From Sarcodiotheca gaudichaudii (Eukaryota; Rhodophyta; Florideophyceae; Gigartinales; Solieriaceae), in the NCBI GenBank assembly GCA_032355985.1, contig JAUKVZ010000001.1, positions 744,001-808,000 of the forward strand: a stretch of DNA of 64,000 nt, written 5' to 3'. A program made the translations under genes and the position numbers. The stretch's first letter is position 1. Each line of letters begins with the position of its first letter. Positions 49,786 through 58,359 of this stretch are shown here, piece by piece. The notes beneath the pieces are model-generated. The model ran no database searches. It was given only the letters and a program-made list of their open reading frames with translations, and was not told the DNA's origin.

Positions 49786-51234
49786 ATGCCTATGACGACT
49801 GGCAAGGCTTCGACGATTGGCGCTGAGCTGCGGAACAGCAGCGGCGTGCGCCAGGCGATTCAGGCGATCGTGCAGGAAGTGCGCGAGAAGCAGGCTGAGA
49901 TCACGGGCGTGCGCGGGCCTGCGGGCGATCTGCGCACGAATCTTGAAGAGGTGATGAAGCGAGGCGATGCGGCGCGCGGGCGCGGCACGCTGTATCCGTA
50001 CATCGGCTCCGGGTTTGGCGCCGGCGCGCTTGTGGAGCTGCTGGATGGGTCGGTGAAGTACGACATGATCAGCGGCATCGGGCCGAACTTCTTCGGGCAT
50101 TCCGATACGGAGCTGATGAGCGTCGCTCTTGAGGCGGCGACGTCTGACGTGACGATGCAGGGGTATCTGCAGCAGAACGCGGACGCCGTGAACTTCATGG
50201 ATGCGATCGTGAAGGAGGCGGGGCGGACGAGCGCTTTGAAGCACGTCTTTCTAGCGAACTCCGGCGCGATGGCGAATGACAATGCGCTGAAGATCATCTA
50301 TCAGGCGCGCCCCGGGCGGCAGCGCGTGCTGGCGTTTGAGCATTGCTTCATGGGTCGCTCGATTGCGATGAGCCAGATTGGCGATTCGGCTGGGAATCGC
50401 GCGGGGCTGCCGATCACGATGGATGTTGATTACGTGCCCTTCTTTGATGACTCGCTTGCCGCGAGCGAAGGGACGCAGGCGGCGATTGATAAGAGCGTCT
50501 CGCGTCTGAAGGCGCATCTGGATCGGTATCCGGATCAGTATGCGGCGTTTGCGATGGAGCTGGTGCAGGGTGAGGGCGGATTCAACTCGGCGCCGACGGA
50601 GTTCTTCACGGCGCTGATCGAGCTTTGCAGGGAGCGCGAGATCGTCATCTGGTTTGACGAGGTGCAGACATTCGGGCGGACGACGGAGATGTTCGCCTTT
50701 GAAGCGCTGGGCCTTGGCGAGCATGCGCAGATGTGCACGATCGGCAAAATGAGCCAGGTGTGCGCAGCGCTGTATACGGAAGAGTTGAATCCGAAGCCGG
50801 GTCTGCTTTCGGCGACGTTCCTTGGCAGCACCGTCGGGCTGAATGTCGGCTGCGCGATTCTCGAGCGGCTGCGGCATGGCGGGTATTACGGCGAGAGCGG
50901 AAGCATCACGCGGCATAAGCAGATGTTCGAGAAGATGTGCAAGGCGCTGGTGGCTGAGCATCCGGAGTGGTTCCCGAGCGTGCCGGGATGCGAAGAGGTG
51001 TATGGCGGGTTTGGCGGGATGCTTCGGCTGACGCCATTTGGCGGGAAGAAGGGGCCGGTGAACAAGGCGTGCCGGGCGCTTTTTGATGAGGGCGTGATCA
51101 CGCTGTATTGCGGTCACGGGCCTTTTCATATTCGCTTTCTGCCGCCCCTGGGTGTGATGCGTACGGAGGAGTGGCCGACCGTTTTTGAGATCGTCGAGCG
51201 CGGTCTTGCGACGATCGGCGACGCGATGGTTTGA
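49786..51234 (+). CDS. Class III aminotransferase, candidate succinylornithine transaminase
   Basis: A 482-residue PLP-dependent class III (ornithine/GABA-type) transaminase. The fold landmarks are FLANSGAMANDNALKI (phosphate loop), IWFDEVQTFGRT (the cofactor Asp/Gln pair) and TIGKMSQV, which carries the Schiff-base Lys. The C-terminus GVITLYCGHGPFHIRFLPPLGV contains the substrate-gate segment. The length of 482 is longer than AstC (about 406), with an N-terminal extension of about 55 residues. It lies 16 bases after the M20 gene and 25 before astA. In the arginine succinyltransferase pathway this step converts succinylornithine to succinylglutamate semialdehyde. Lysine or diaminobutyrate aminotransferase would be alternatives. 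Confidence 0.85.
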   Translation: MPMTTGKASTIGAELRNSSGVRQAIQAIVQEVREKQAEITGVRGPAGDLRTNLEEVMKRGDAARGRGTLYPYIGSGFGAGALVELLDGSVKYDMISGIGPNFFGHSDTELMSVALEAATSDVTMQGYLQQNADAVNFMDAIVKEAGRTSALKHVFLANSGAMANDNALKIIYQARPGRQRVLAFEHCFMGRSIAMSQIGDSAGNRAGLPITMDVDYVPFFDDSLAASEGTQAAIDKSVSRLKAHLDRYPDQYAAFAMELVQGEGGFNSAPTEFFTALIELCREREIVIWFDEVQTFGRTTEMFAFEALGLGEHAQMCTIGKMSQVCAALYTEELNPKPGLLSATFLGSTVGLNVGCAILERLRHGGYYGESGSITRHKQMFEKMCKALVAEHPEWFPSVPGCEEVYGGFGGMLRLTPFGGKKGPVNKACRALFDEGVITLYCGHGPFHIRFLPPLGVMRTEEWPTVFEIVERGLATIGDAMV

Positions 51235-51259
51235 TGATCGCAAGGATGGCGTGAGCAGG

Positions 51260-52435
51260 ATGCATCTGATCAGACAGGCACGGATGACGGACGCCCCGAC
51301 GCTTTTGAAGCTGGCGCGATCGGTGCACTTCATCAATCTGCCTCCGGATCGGGCGGTGATTGAGTCGAAGATCCGGCGGAGCCGCGAGTGTTTCAAGGAA
51401 GCGCGGGAAGGCGTTGATGGACCGGGGATTCCGGGCAACGCCGGGTTCCATGGCGGTCCTCAGCATTCGCCGACGTACATGTTCGTCATCGAGGATCCGG
51501 AGACGGGGAATGTGCTGGGGACGAGCTCCATCGTCGCTTCGATGGGCGATATGGAGAATCCGAATCTGTGTCTGCGGCTGCGGAAGCGGGACTTCTTCAG
51601 TGAAGATCTGCAGGCGGGTCTTTCGCATGTGACGGCGCAGCTGACTTTGGATCATGACGGGCCGACGGAGATCGGCGGGTTGATCCTGGCGCCGGGGTAT
51701 CGAAGACATAAGGAAAAGCTCGGCAAGCAGCTGAGCTTCATTCGTTTCCATTACATCGGGCTGCATCGCGAGCGGTTCAAGGATGATCTGCTTGCGGAGA
51801 TGATGGGCGCGATTACGGATGATTCGCGCAGCACGCTGTGGGAGTATCTGGGGCGACGGTTCATCAATCTGAGCTATACGGAGGCGGATCGATTCAGCGC
51901 CCATTCGCGGGAGTTCATGCTGAGTCTGTATCCGCGGGAGGAGTTGTATCTTTCGCTGCTGCCTCCGGAAGCGCGGGCGCTGGTTGGCCAGGTTGGGCCG
52001 GAGACGAAGCCGGCGCGGGCGATGCTGGAGTTTCTGGGGTTTGAATCGACGGATCGGGTGGATCCATTTGATGGCGGGCCGCATCTGGAGGCGAAGACTT
52101 CGGATGTGGAGCTTGTGCGAGAGAGCGGCTTTTACAAGCTGAGCGAATCGTGCACGCAGCGCGAGGCGAAAGAGATGGGGTTCATCAGCTTCGACGGCGG
52201 GCCTGACGGGATGGAGTTCCGGGCGGTGCATGCAAGCTTCCGGCGGAATCCGGGCGGGCGAAGCATTTCGCTTCCGAAGAAGGTGATGGAAGCGCTGGGC
52301 GCTTCGACGGGGCGAGAAGTTGGTGTGACGCCGACGCCTGCATGGCAGGGCAAGGCGGCTGCGGCGAAGGCGGCCAAGCCGGTTCGACGCAAGCGTTCGA
52401 GCGGTAAGAAGAAGACGAGCAGGAGCAAGCGATGA
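51260..52435 (+). CDS. astA: Arginine N-succinyltransferase (AstA-like) with basic tail
   Basis: AstA transfers succinyl from succinyl-CoA to the alpha-amino group of arginine or ornithine. The 391-residue product begins MHLIRQARMTDAPTLLKLA, has SPTYMFVIEDPETGNVLGTSSI and IGGLILAPGYRRHKEKLGKQ (acyl-CoA-binding region), and LSYTEADRFSAHSREFML, all characteristic of the family. About 30 extra residues at the end are Lys/Arg/Ala-rich (KPVRRKRSSGKKKTSRSKR), not usual for AstA (about 340). Start: ATG 51260; GTG 51251 with AAGGA nearby is possible. Its stop overlaps the astD start (ATGA), confirming a cluster. Confidence 0.9.
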   Translation: MHLIRQARMTDAPTLLKLARSVHFINLPPDRAVIESKIRRSRECFKEAREGVDGPGIPGNAGFHGGPQHSPTYMFVIEDPETGNVLGTSSIVASMGDMENPNLCLRLRKRDFFSEDLQAGLSHVTAQLTLDHDGPTEIGGLILAPGYRRHKEKLGKQLSFIRFHYIGLHRERFKDDLLAEMMGAITDDSRSTLWEYLGRRFINLSYTEADRFSAHSREFMLSLYPREELYLSLLPPEARALVGQVGPETKPARAMLEFLGFESTDRVDPFDGGPHLEAKTSDVELVRESGFYKLSESCTQREAKEMGFISFDGGPDGMEFRAVHASFRRNPGGRSISLPKKVMEALGASTGREVGVTPTPAWQGKAAAAKAAKPVRRKRSSGKKKTSRSKR

Positions 52436-53985
52436 GCGCAGTTGAGACGAATGCAGCCTCGGCGGATCTGATCGGAGGCGAGGTTCGTCCGCTGGATGGC
52501 GATGCGATTCAGTCGCACAATCCTGCGCATCCGGATCGGATCGTGTGGTCAGGATCACCGAATGCGGCGCATGTCGACGATGCGGTGAAGGCGGCCAATG
52601 AAGCGCTGCCGGCGTGGCGCGCGACTTCGATGAAGATGCGGATCAAGGCGCTTCGGGCGTATCAGGAGCTTGTGACGGCGCGGGCGGATCAGTTTGCGGA
52701 GTTGATCTGCGCCGAGACGGGCAAGGCGCTGTGGGAGACGAAGGGCGAGGCTTCGATTCTCGGGGGCAAGGTGGATATCACGCTTGCCGAGGGCGTCGGC
52801 AGCGGGCTGTCGCGCGTGAGCCCGTTTGAGATTCCGATTTCGGAGAGTCGGCAGGGTTTGTGTCGCTTTCGGCCGCATGGCGTGATGGCGGTAATCGGGC
52901 CTTTCAACTTTCCGGCGCATCTTCCGAATGGTCACATCGTGCCGGCGCTTGCGATGGGGAACACGGTCGTTTTGAAGCCGAGCGATAAGACGCCGGCGGT
53001 CGGGCAGTTGCTTGGCGAAACGTTCATCGAGGCGCTGGATTCGGTCGGCGCGCCGAAGGGCGTGGTGAATGTCGTGCAGGGCGGCGCGCGGGAGGCTTCG
53101 GCGCTGGTGACGGCTGAGGGCGTGGATGGGATTCTGTTTACGGGTTCATGGCCGATCGGGCGCAAGGTGCTGGAGGCGAATCTGGATCGTCCGGGTCGGA
53201 TCGTGGCGCTGGAGCTTGGCGGGAACAATCCTTCGGTCGTGCTGGATGATGCGCATCTGAAGCAGGCGGTGATGGAGTGCTGCCGTGCGTCTTTTGCGAC
53301 GACGGGGCAGCGATGCACGTGCACGCGACGAATCATCGTGCAGCGCGGGATTGCTGATCGTTTTCTTTCGGCGCTGGTGCAGACGGCCAGATCGCTTGCG
53401 ATCGGCGATCCGAAGTCGGATGTCTTCATGGGGCCGCTGATCACGGGCGAGGCGCGTGGCGCGGCGCTGGCGTTTTGCGATCAACTGGAGCAGGCTGGCG
53501 GCGAGGTGTTGCTGGCGCCTGAGGCGCTTTCGCCTGAGGGTTGCGCCGATGGGCATTTCATTTCGCCGGGAATCGTGCGCGTCGATGGGTTCAGGATCAC
53601 GGATGACACGGATGTGGCGGGATGCGACATCGAGGTGTTCGGACCTGTCGTGCGCGTGAGCGTGGTTGATTCGGTTGATGAAGCGATTGCGCAGGCGAAT
53701 GCGACGCGGTTCGGGCTTGCGGCGGCGATGTTCACTTCGAATGAGGATTCGGCGCGGCGCTTCTTGCATGAGGCGAAGGCGGGGTGTGTGAATGTGAACT
53801 CGGGGACGGCCGGGGCGAGCGGCAAGCTGCCTTTCGGCGGGCTCGGGTTCTCGGGCAATCATCGTCCGGCGGGGTCATTCAGCCTGGATTACTGCGCGTA
53901 TCCGGTCGCGAGTCTGGTTGAAGAAGGCGACGGGGCGGCGGCGAGTCCGGGGATGCAGTTCGAAGATGCGTGGCTGAAAGGCTGA
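52432..53985 (+). CDS. astD: N-succinylglutamate 5-semialdehyde dehydrogenase (AstD-like)
   Basis: AstD oxidises succinylglutamate semialdehyde to succinylglutamate with NAD. The 517-residue protein is an ordinary aldehyde dehydrogenase: PAHLPNGHIVPALAMGNTVV (cofactor site), the motif LELGGNNPSVV with the catalytic Glu, and GQRCTCTRR holding the nucleophilic Cys. Coupled by ATGA overlap to astA. A short 25-residue C-terminal tail beyond the fold is acidic. The other AST steps AstB and AstE are not in the window; the upstream M20 gene may replace AstE. Confidence 0.9.
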   Translation: MSAVETNAASADLIGGEVRPLDGDAIQSHNPAHPDRIVWSGSPNAAHVDDAVKAANEALPAWRATSMKMRIKALRAYQELVTARADQFAELICAETGKALWETKGEASILGGKVDITLAEGVGSGLSRVSPFEIPISESRQGLCRFRPHGVMAVIGPFNFPAHLPNGHIVPALAMGNTVVLKPSDKTPAVGQLLGETFIEALDSVGAPKGVVNVVQGGAREASALVTAEGVDGILFTGSWPIGRKVLEANLDRPGRIVALELGGNNPSVVLDDAHLKQAVMECCRASFATTGQRCTCTRRIIVQRGIADRFLSALVQTARSLAIGDPKSDVFMGPLITGEARGAALAFCDQLEQAGGEVLLAPEALSPEGCADGHFISPGIVRVDGFRITDDTDVAGCDIEVFGPVVRVSVVDSVDEAIAQANATRFGLAAAMFTSNEDSARRFLHEAKAGCVNVNSGTAGASGKLPFGGLGFSGNHRPAGSFSLDYCAYPVASLVEEGDGAAASPGMQFEDAWLKG

Positions 53986-54116
53986 CGCAAAGGGTTCGAA
54001 CACCCCACGATTCAGGAATATGCTGGAGGATGGGCGGCTGCGGGGGTATCCTCGTAGACGCTGTCGTGGCGTCCAACTCAGCACATTTTCCCCACTTTCA
54101 TCCGGCGGTGAGTCTT

Positions 54117-56516
54117 ATGGCATTGATGGATCTCAGCCGCGGCGATCGCCGATCGGCGTTCGTGCGCGTTTCTCTTCTTCCCTGCATGCTCTGCATGATC
54201 GCGGCGCTTGTGTTGGCGACGCCTCCGGCTTCAGCGCAGGGCGGCAAGACGCTTGATGAACTGCCGATGGGTCGGTTTGATCCTTCGCTGACGGATAATG
54301 GCTGCGACAACTATCGATGTGGTTGCGACGCATGCGGCTGCGGCGCCGGGTGTGGCTGCGGCGGTCCGACGCGTGGCGCGGCGCCTTCGGGGACGGGCGG
54401 GTATGACGCTTTGAATGTGCGGCTGCTGAGCCGCATCAGTCTGCCGGAGTTCGGCCCGACGTACACGCAGGGCACGGACAGCTGGGGATATGTGTCTCCT
54501 TCGGGTCGCGAGTACGCGATCATGGGGATGAACACAGGTGTGGCGTTCGTCGAGGTGACGGATCCTTACAACCCGGTGATCGTGGGGATCGTTGATCATC
54601 CGCGCAGCTTGTGGAGCGATGTGAAGACGTACGACGAGTACGCGTACATCGTCAATGATGAAGATGGCTTCGGCGGCGACGGCATTCAGGTTGTCGATCT
54701 GACGCAGATTGACAATGGCGTCATCACTCAGCTTGCGAATGTCGAGCCGAGCGGGCTGGATACGGCGCACAACATTGCGATCGATACGACGAGCGGTTTC
54801 GCGTATCTGTGCGGCTCGGATCTTTCGACATTCGGCCTGGCGGTATTCAGCCTGGCGAATCCGGCAGCGCCTGTGCTCGTGGCGACGACGACGGATTCAT
54901 ACGTGCATGATGCGGAGATCGTGACGTATACGGAAGGGCCGCTGGCGGGTCGGCAGATTGCGTATCTATTCAACGCGGGGTTCGGCCTGGACATCGTGGA
55001 TGTCACTGACAAGCAGAACATCTTTCGTGTGTCGCGGACGGATTACGCGGGCGTTTCGTATTCGCACCAGGGCTGGCTGGATAAAGAGAATCAGCACCTG
55101 TACATGAATGATGAGCTTGATGAGCGCAACGGCGTGGTCTCGACGACGACAACGCGCGTGATGGATGTTTCGGACATCACGAATCCGACGCTGATGACTT
55201 CGTTTACGAGCGGGCTCTACGCGATTGATCACAATCTGTATTACAAGGATGGGTTCGTCTATGAGGCGAACTATCGCACGGGCGTGCGGATCTTTGATGT
55301 GCAGAATGGGCCGCAGAACGCGTTTGAGGCGGGGTATTTCGACACGTTCAACGGGCCTGATGATGTTGAGTTTGACGGGGCGTGGAATGCGTATCCCTTC
55401 CTGCCGAGCGGGAACATCGTGCTGAGCGATATTCAGGGCGGTCTGTTTATGCTGGATCCGTCGTATGCGCTGATCGGCGGGAAGCCGCTGGATGTGGCGA
55501 TCATCGATGGCGCGCCGGAACGGCTTTCGCCCTTTGGCACTTCCCTGCGGCTGCTGGTGACGGAGCTGAACGGGCAGACACTGGATCCGGCGAGTGTGAG
55601 CGTGACGGTTGATCTGGGTGATGGGGATGTGATCATCCCGGCGACGCATGTGTCGGGCGATGAGTATGAGGTGACGATTCCGGGCGGCGATTGCGGCGCT
55701 TCGGCGAGCTTCTTCGTCAGCGCCGAGACGATCGGCGATGTGCCGGTGTTTGAGCCGCTGAGCGCGCCGACGGTGCGCTATACGGCGACGGTTGCGACGA
55801 GTGAAGTGCTCGAGCTTGATGATGATTTCGAGGCGGATCTTGGCTGGACGGTCGGGACGGATGAGGACACTGCGACGACGGGCGTGTGGGTGCGGGCTGA
55901 TCCTGTCGGCACAGGCGCGCAGCCGGAGGATGATCACACGGTCGGCGGCACGTTGTGTTTCGTGACGGGCAATGCATCGCCGGGCGCGGGCATCGGCACG
56001 AATGACGTTGATAATGGTCAGACGACGCTGCTTTCACCCATCATGGATGGCACGGGGGATGGCGCGACGCTTTCGTACTTCCGCTGGTTCTCGAATGATC
56101 AGGGCGGGGCGGCCAATGAAGATGTAATGGAGATCGACATCAGTGATGATGGCGGTCAGACGTGGACGCTGCTGGAGATCGTGTCGGAGAATGCGGGCGT
56201 GTGGGTCGAGCGTTCGTTCCGCATTTCCGACTATGTGTCGCCGACGGATGAGATTCAGGTGCGGTTCATCGCGAGCGATCTGAACAATGGTTCGATCGTG
56301 GAGGCGGCGATTGATGATGTCATGCTCTCCGTGCCTCAGTGTGGAAGCTCGCCTGATCTGGATGGGGACGGAACGGTGGGCTCTTCGGATCTTGCCGTGA
56401 TGCTTGGGCTCTGGGGGCCCTGCGGCAGCAGCTGCCCGGGCGATCTTGACGGGGATGGCTCCGTCGGGGCTTCTGACCTTGCGGCGATGCTGGGTTTGTG
56501 GGGCCCGCTGCCCTGA
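54117..56516 (+). CDS. Choice-of-anchor B protein with dockerin-like tail and Cys-rich N-terminus
   Basis: A secreted 799-residue protein. After a signal peptide (IAALVLATPPASAQ) comes a Cys-rich patch (seven Cys at 63, 68, 70, 73, 75, 79, 81), then the choice-of-anchor-B-type repeat domain with TYTQGTDSWGYVSPSGREYA, FVEVTDPYNPVIVG, DEYAYIVNDEDGFGGDGIQVVDL, SYVHDAEIVTYT and YSHQGWLDKENQHLYMND. A jelly-roll-like part follows (LDDDFEADLGWTV ... SYFRWFSNDQGGA), then two dockerin-like segments (DLDGDGTVGSSDLAVMLGLW; DLDGDGSVGASDLAAMLGLW). Start ATG 54117 by the signal peptide. Likely surface-anchored; ligand unknown. Confidence 0.82.
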   Translation: MALMDLSRGDRRSAFVRVSLLPCMLCMIAALVLATPPASAQGGKTLDELPMGRFDPSLTDNGCDNYRCGCDACGCGAGCGCGGPTRGAAPSGTGGYDALNVRLLSRISLPEFGPTYTQGTDSWGYVSPSGREYAIMGMNTGVAFVEVTDPYNPVIVGIVDHPRSLWSDVKTYDEYAYIVNDEDGFGGDGIQVVDLTQIDNGVITQLANVEPSGLDTAHNIAIDTTSGFAYLCGSDLSTFGLAVFSLANPAAPVLVATTTDSYVHDAEIVTYTEGPLAGRQIAYLFNAGFGLDIVDVTDKQNIFRVSRTDYAGVSYSHQGWLDKENQHLYMNDELDERNGVVSTTTTRVMDVSDITNPTLMTSFTSGLYAIDHNLYYKDGFVYEANYRTGVRIFDVQNGPQNAFEAGYFDTFNGPDDVEFDGAWNAYPFLPSGNIVLSDIQGGLFMLDPSYALIGGKPLDVAIIDGAPERLSPFGTSLRLLVTELNGQTLDPASVSVTVDLGDGDVIIPATHVSGDEYEVTIPGGDCGASASFFVSAETIGDVPVFEPLSAPTVRYTATVATSEVLELDDDFEADLGWTVGTDEDTATTGVWVRADPVGTGAQPEDDHTVGGTLCFVTGNASPGAGIGTNDVDNGQTTLLSPIMDGTGDGATLSYFRWFSNDQGGAANEDVMEIDISDDGGQTWTLLEIVSENAGVWVERSFRISDYVSPTDEIQVRFIASDLNNGSIVEAAIDDVMLSVPQCGSSPDLDGDGTVGSSDLAVMLGLWGPCGSSCPGDLDGDGSVGASDLAAMLGLWGPLP

Positions 56517-56700
56517 GAGGCGAGTAGACGAGAATTGATTGGCGGGATCCTGCCGCGGGTGGCAGAGTGTCACCATGGGGCGTGTTCGCCTGCGCGGCCT
56601 GAGGGGGCCCGGCGGGCGTGGCATGCTTTTCGCATGGGCTCTTGATGGATCATGTGCGCGCCTGGTTGGCGCTTGCGATGGTCGGGTGAAGGAGCGAGCG

Positions 56701-58200
56701 ATGAAGATGGGCAGGAACGCAGTATGGAGCGCGATGATTGGCGCCAGCGCGGTGGCGTTGTCGCCGTCGGCGATGGGCGGGTCGCAGGGTCTGCCTCGAT
56801 GCGCGACGTATGAGATTGATCCGGAGCAGAGCTCGATGCATGTGGAACTCTTCACGGGCGCGAGCACCTCGCCATTGCATGGGCGGCTGACGCTGGGATT
56901 GGGCGATCCGATCGTTCCGATGATCCCGCAGGTTGTGAATGTCTCGATCGGGGCGAATGAGTTGATCGCGGCCGCGTGGTCGCCTCCGGTGATTTCGTTT
57001 GAGGATCCGTATCTGTTTCAGATGCAGCCGGCGGTGATTCCGGCGGGCATCTGGGTTCCGATGACGGGTGACCTCAGTCTGACGGTGAATCTTGCTTCGC
57101 CTGACTTTTCGCTTCCGGTTCCAATGCCGGTGACGCTGGTCGGCACGCTCAGCAATGGGCAGCTTGTGTTGAGCGGGGACAATGGCAACGTCGCGGATGG
57201 GCGCGTTGAGTTGACGATCGTGGCGGAAGAGATTGATTGCCGCCCTGAGATCTTCTATTCGACGGAGTTTGGATTTACATCGTCGAATCCGAGTGATCCC
57301 GGAGGTGTGAGCGGCGGGGATCTGCTAAGTCAGCAACGGTGCGTGATCGCACGGAATAACGATCTGACGATTGATCTTGGGTTCAAGCCTGTTGCGCCGG
57401 ATGTGGGGCTGGATGCGCTGACGCAGACGAATGGGCCGATTCTGTTTTCAACGGAGGTTGATGAGTTCAGCGTTGCCCATGGCGTGATCGGGCATGGGGA
57501 TCTTGTGTCGGCCGAGGGCTTCGTTGTGCGACGGAATGCGGAGTTGATTGATGCGTTCGGGCCGCCTGCGGGGACGGGCGATGTGGGACTGGACGCGGCG
57601 CATCTGGGGTTTGTATTTACGGCGCTGACGAATGGCGGGTTGTTCTTCTCGACGGAGGAGGATTTCCTGTCGCAGACGAATACGACGGTGATTCGGCATG
57701 GCGATGTGCTGCATGAGGATGGCTGGGTCTTTCGGACGAATCAGGATCTGATGGGCGCCTTCAATCCGGTGTGTGCGGGGCCTTGCCCGGATGATTTCGG
57801 TCTGGATGCGCTGCATGTCTTTGAGTCAGGCGAGATCTGGTTTTCGACGGAGATCGGGTTCTTCGATTCGAATCTCGGGTTCGTTGATGATGGCGCCGTG
57901 CTTTCGAGCGAGGGGCATCGGGTCGTGGGGAATCTGGGGTTGCTGTTTGGCAAGTGCCAGCCGATTGAGGATCTCGGGAACTTCGGCCTGGATGCTCTGG
58001 ATGTGGAGACGTGTGAGCGGTGTCACATTCCGTGTCCGGCGGATCTGGATGGGGATGGGTCGGTCGGGGCATCGGATCTGGCGATCCTGCTCGGCCTGTG
58101 GCAGATGATCGGCACGAATGCGGATCTGGATATGAATGGGATTGTGGGCGCTGGGGATCTGGCGATCCTGCTCGGTCTCTGGGGCCCCTGCCCTTCGTGA
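56701..58200 (+). CDS. Secreted protein with dockerin-like tail, unknown central domain
   Basis: A 499-residue secreted protein. A signal peptide (VWSAMIGASAVALSPSAMGG) is followed by a beta-sandwich-like region (STSPLHGRLTLG) and then repeats with IFYSTEFGFTSS, ILFSTEVDEFS, LFFSTEEDFLSQ and IWFSTEIGFFDS. These are four copies of a motif, (I/L)-(F/W)-(F/Y)-S-T-E, each about 60 residues apart and each followed by G-x-V/D-L-x-x-(E/D)-G-F-V. The tail has two dockerin-like segments (DLDGDGSVGASDLAILLGLW; DLDMNGIVGAGDLAILLGLW). AAGGAG lies 6 bases before the ATG. The repeat unit is unfamiliar to me. Confidence 0.78.
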   Translation: MKMGRNAVWSAMIGASAVALSPSAMGGSQGLPRCATYEIDPEQSSMHVELFTGASTSPLHGRLTLGLGDPIVPMIPQVVNVSIGANELIAAAWSPPVISFEDPYLFQMQPAVIPAGIWVPMTGDLSLTVNLASPDFSLPVPMPVTLVGTLSNGQLVLSGDNGNVADGRVELTIVAEEIDCRPEIFYSTEFGFTSSNPSDPGGVSGGDLLSQQRCVIARNNDLTIDLGFKPVAPDVGLDALTQTNGPILFSTEVDEFSVAHGVIGHGDLVSAEGFVVRRNAELIDAFGPPAGTGDVGLDAAHLGFVFTALTNGGLFFSTEEDFLSQTNTTVIRHGDVLHEDGWVFRTNQDLMGAFNPVCAGPCPDDFGLDALHVFESGEIWFSTEIGFFDSNLGFVDDGAVLSSEGHRVVGNLGLLFGKCQPIEDLGNFGLDALDVETCERCHIPCPADLDGDGSVGASDLAILLGLWQMIGTNADLDMNGIVGAGDLAILLGLWGPCPS

Positions 58201-58227
58201 CGCGCACGACATCGTGAGGCATTTTCG

Positions 58228-58259
58228 ACATCGGCGGATTCTGGTCCGCCGGTGTTTTT
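58228..58259 (+). terminator. Rho-independent terminator upstream of the signalling operon
   Basis: An 11-base-pair stem (ACATCGGCGGA with TCCGCCGGTGT, one T-G wobble), loop TTCTGG, and a TTTTT run. It lies 28 bases past the dockerin-protein stop and ends that transcript before the response-regulator gene. Confidence 0.88.
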
Positions 58260-58359
58260 ACATAGGTTGTTCTCTGCGCTACGTAATGTGGCCGCAGCGG
58301 TGTATCGTATACGGAGAGGGTTTCGCCCCATGCGGCGGAACGAACTTCGGAGCAACTGC

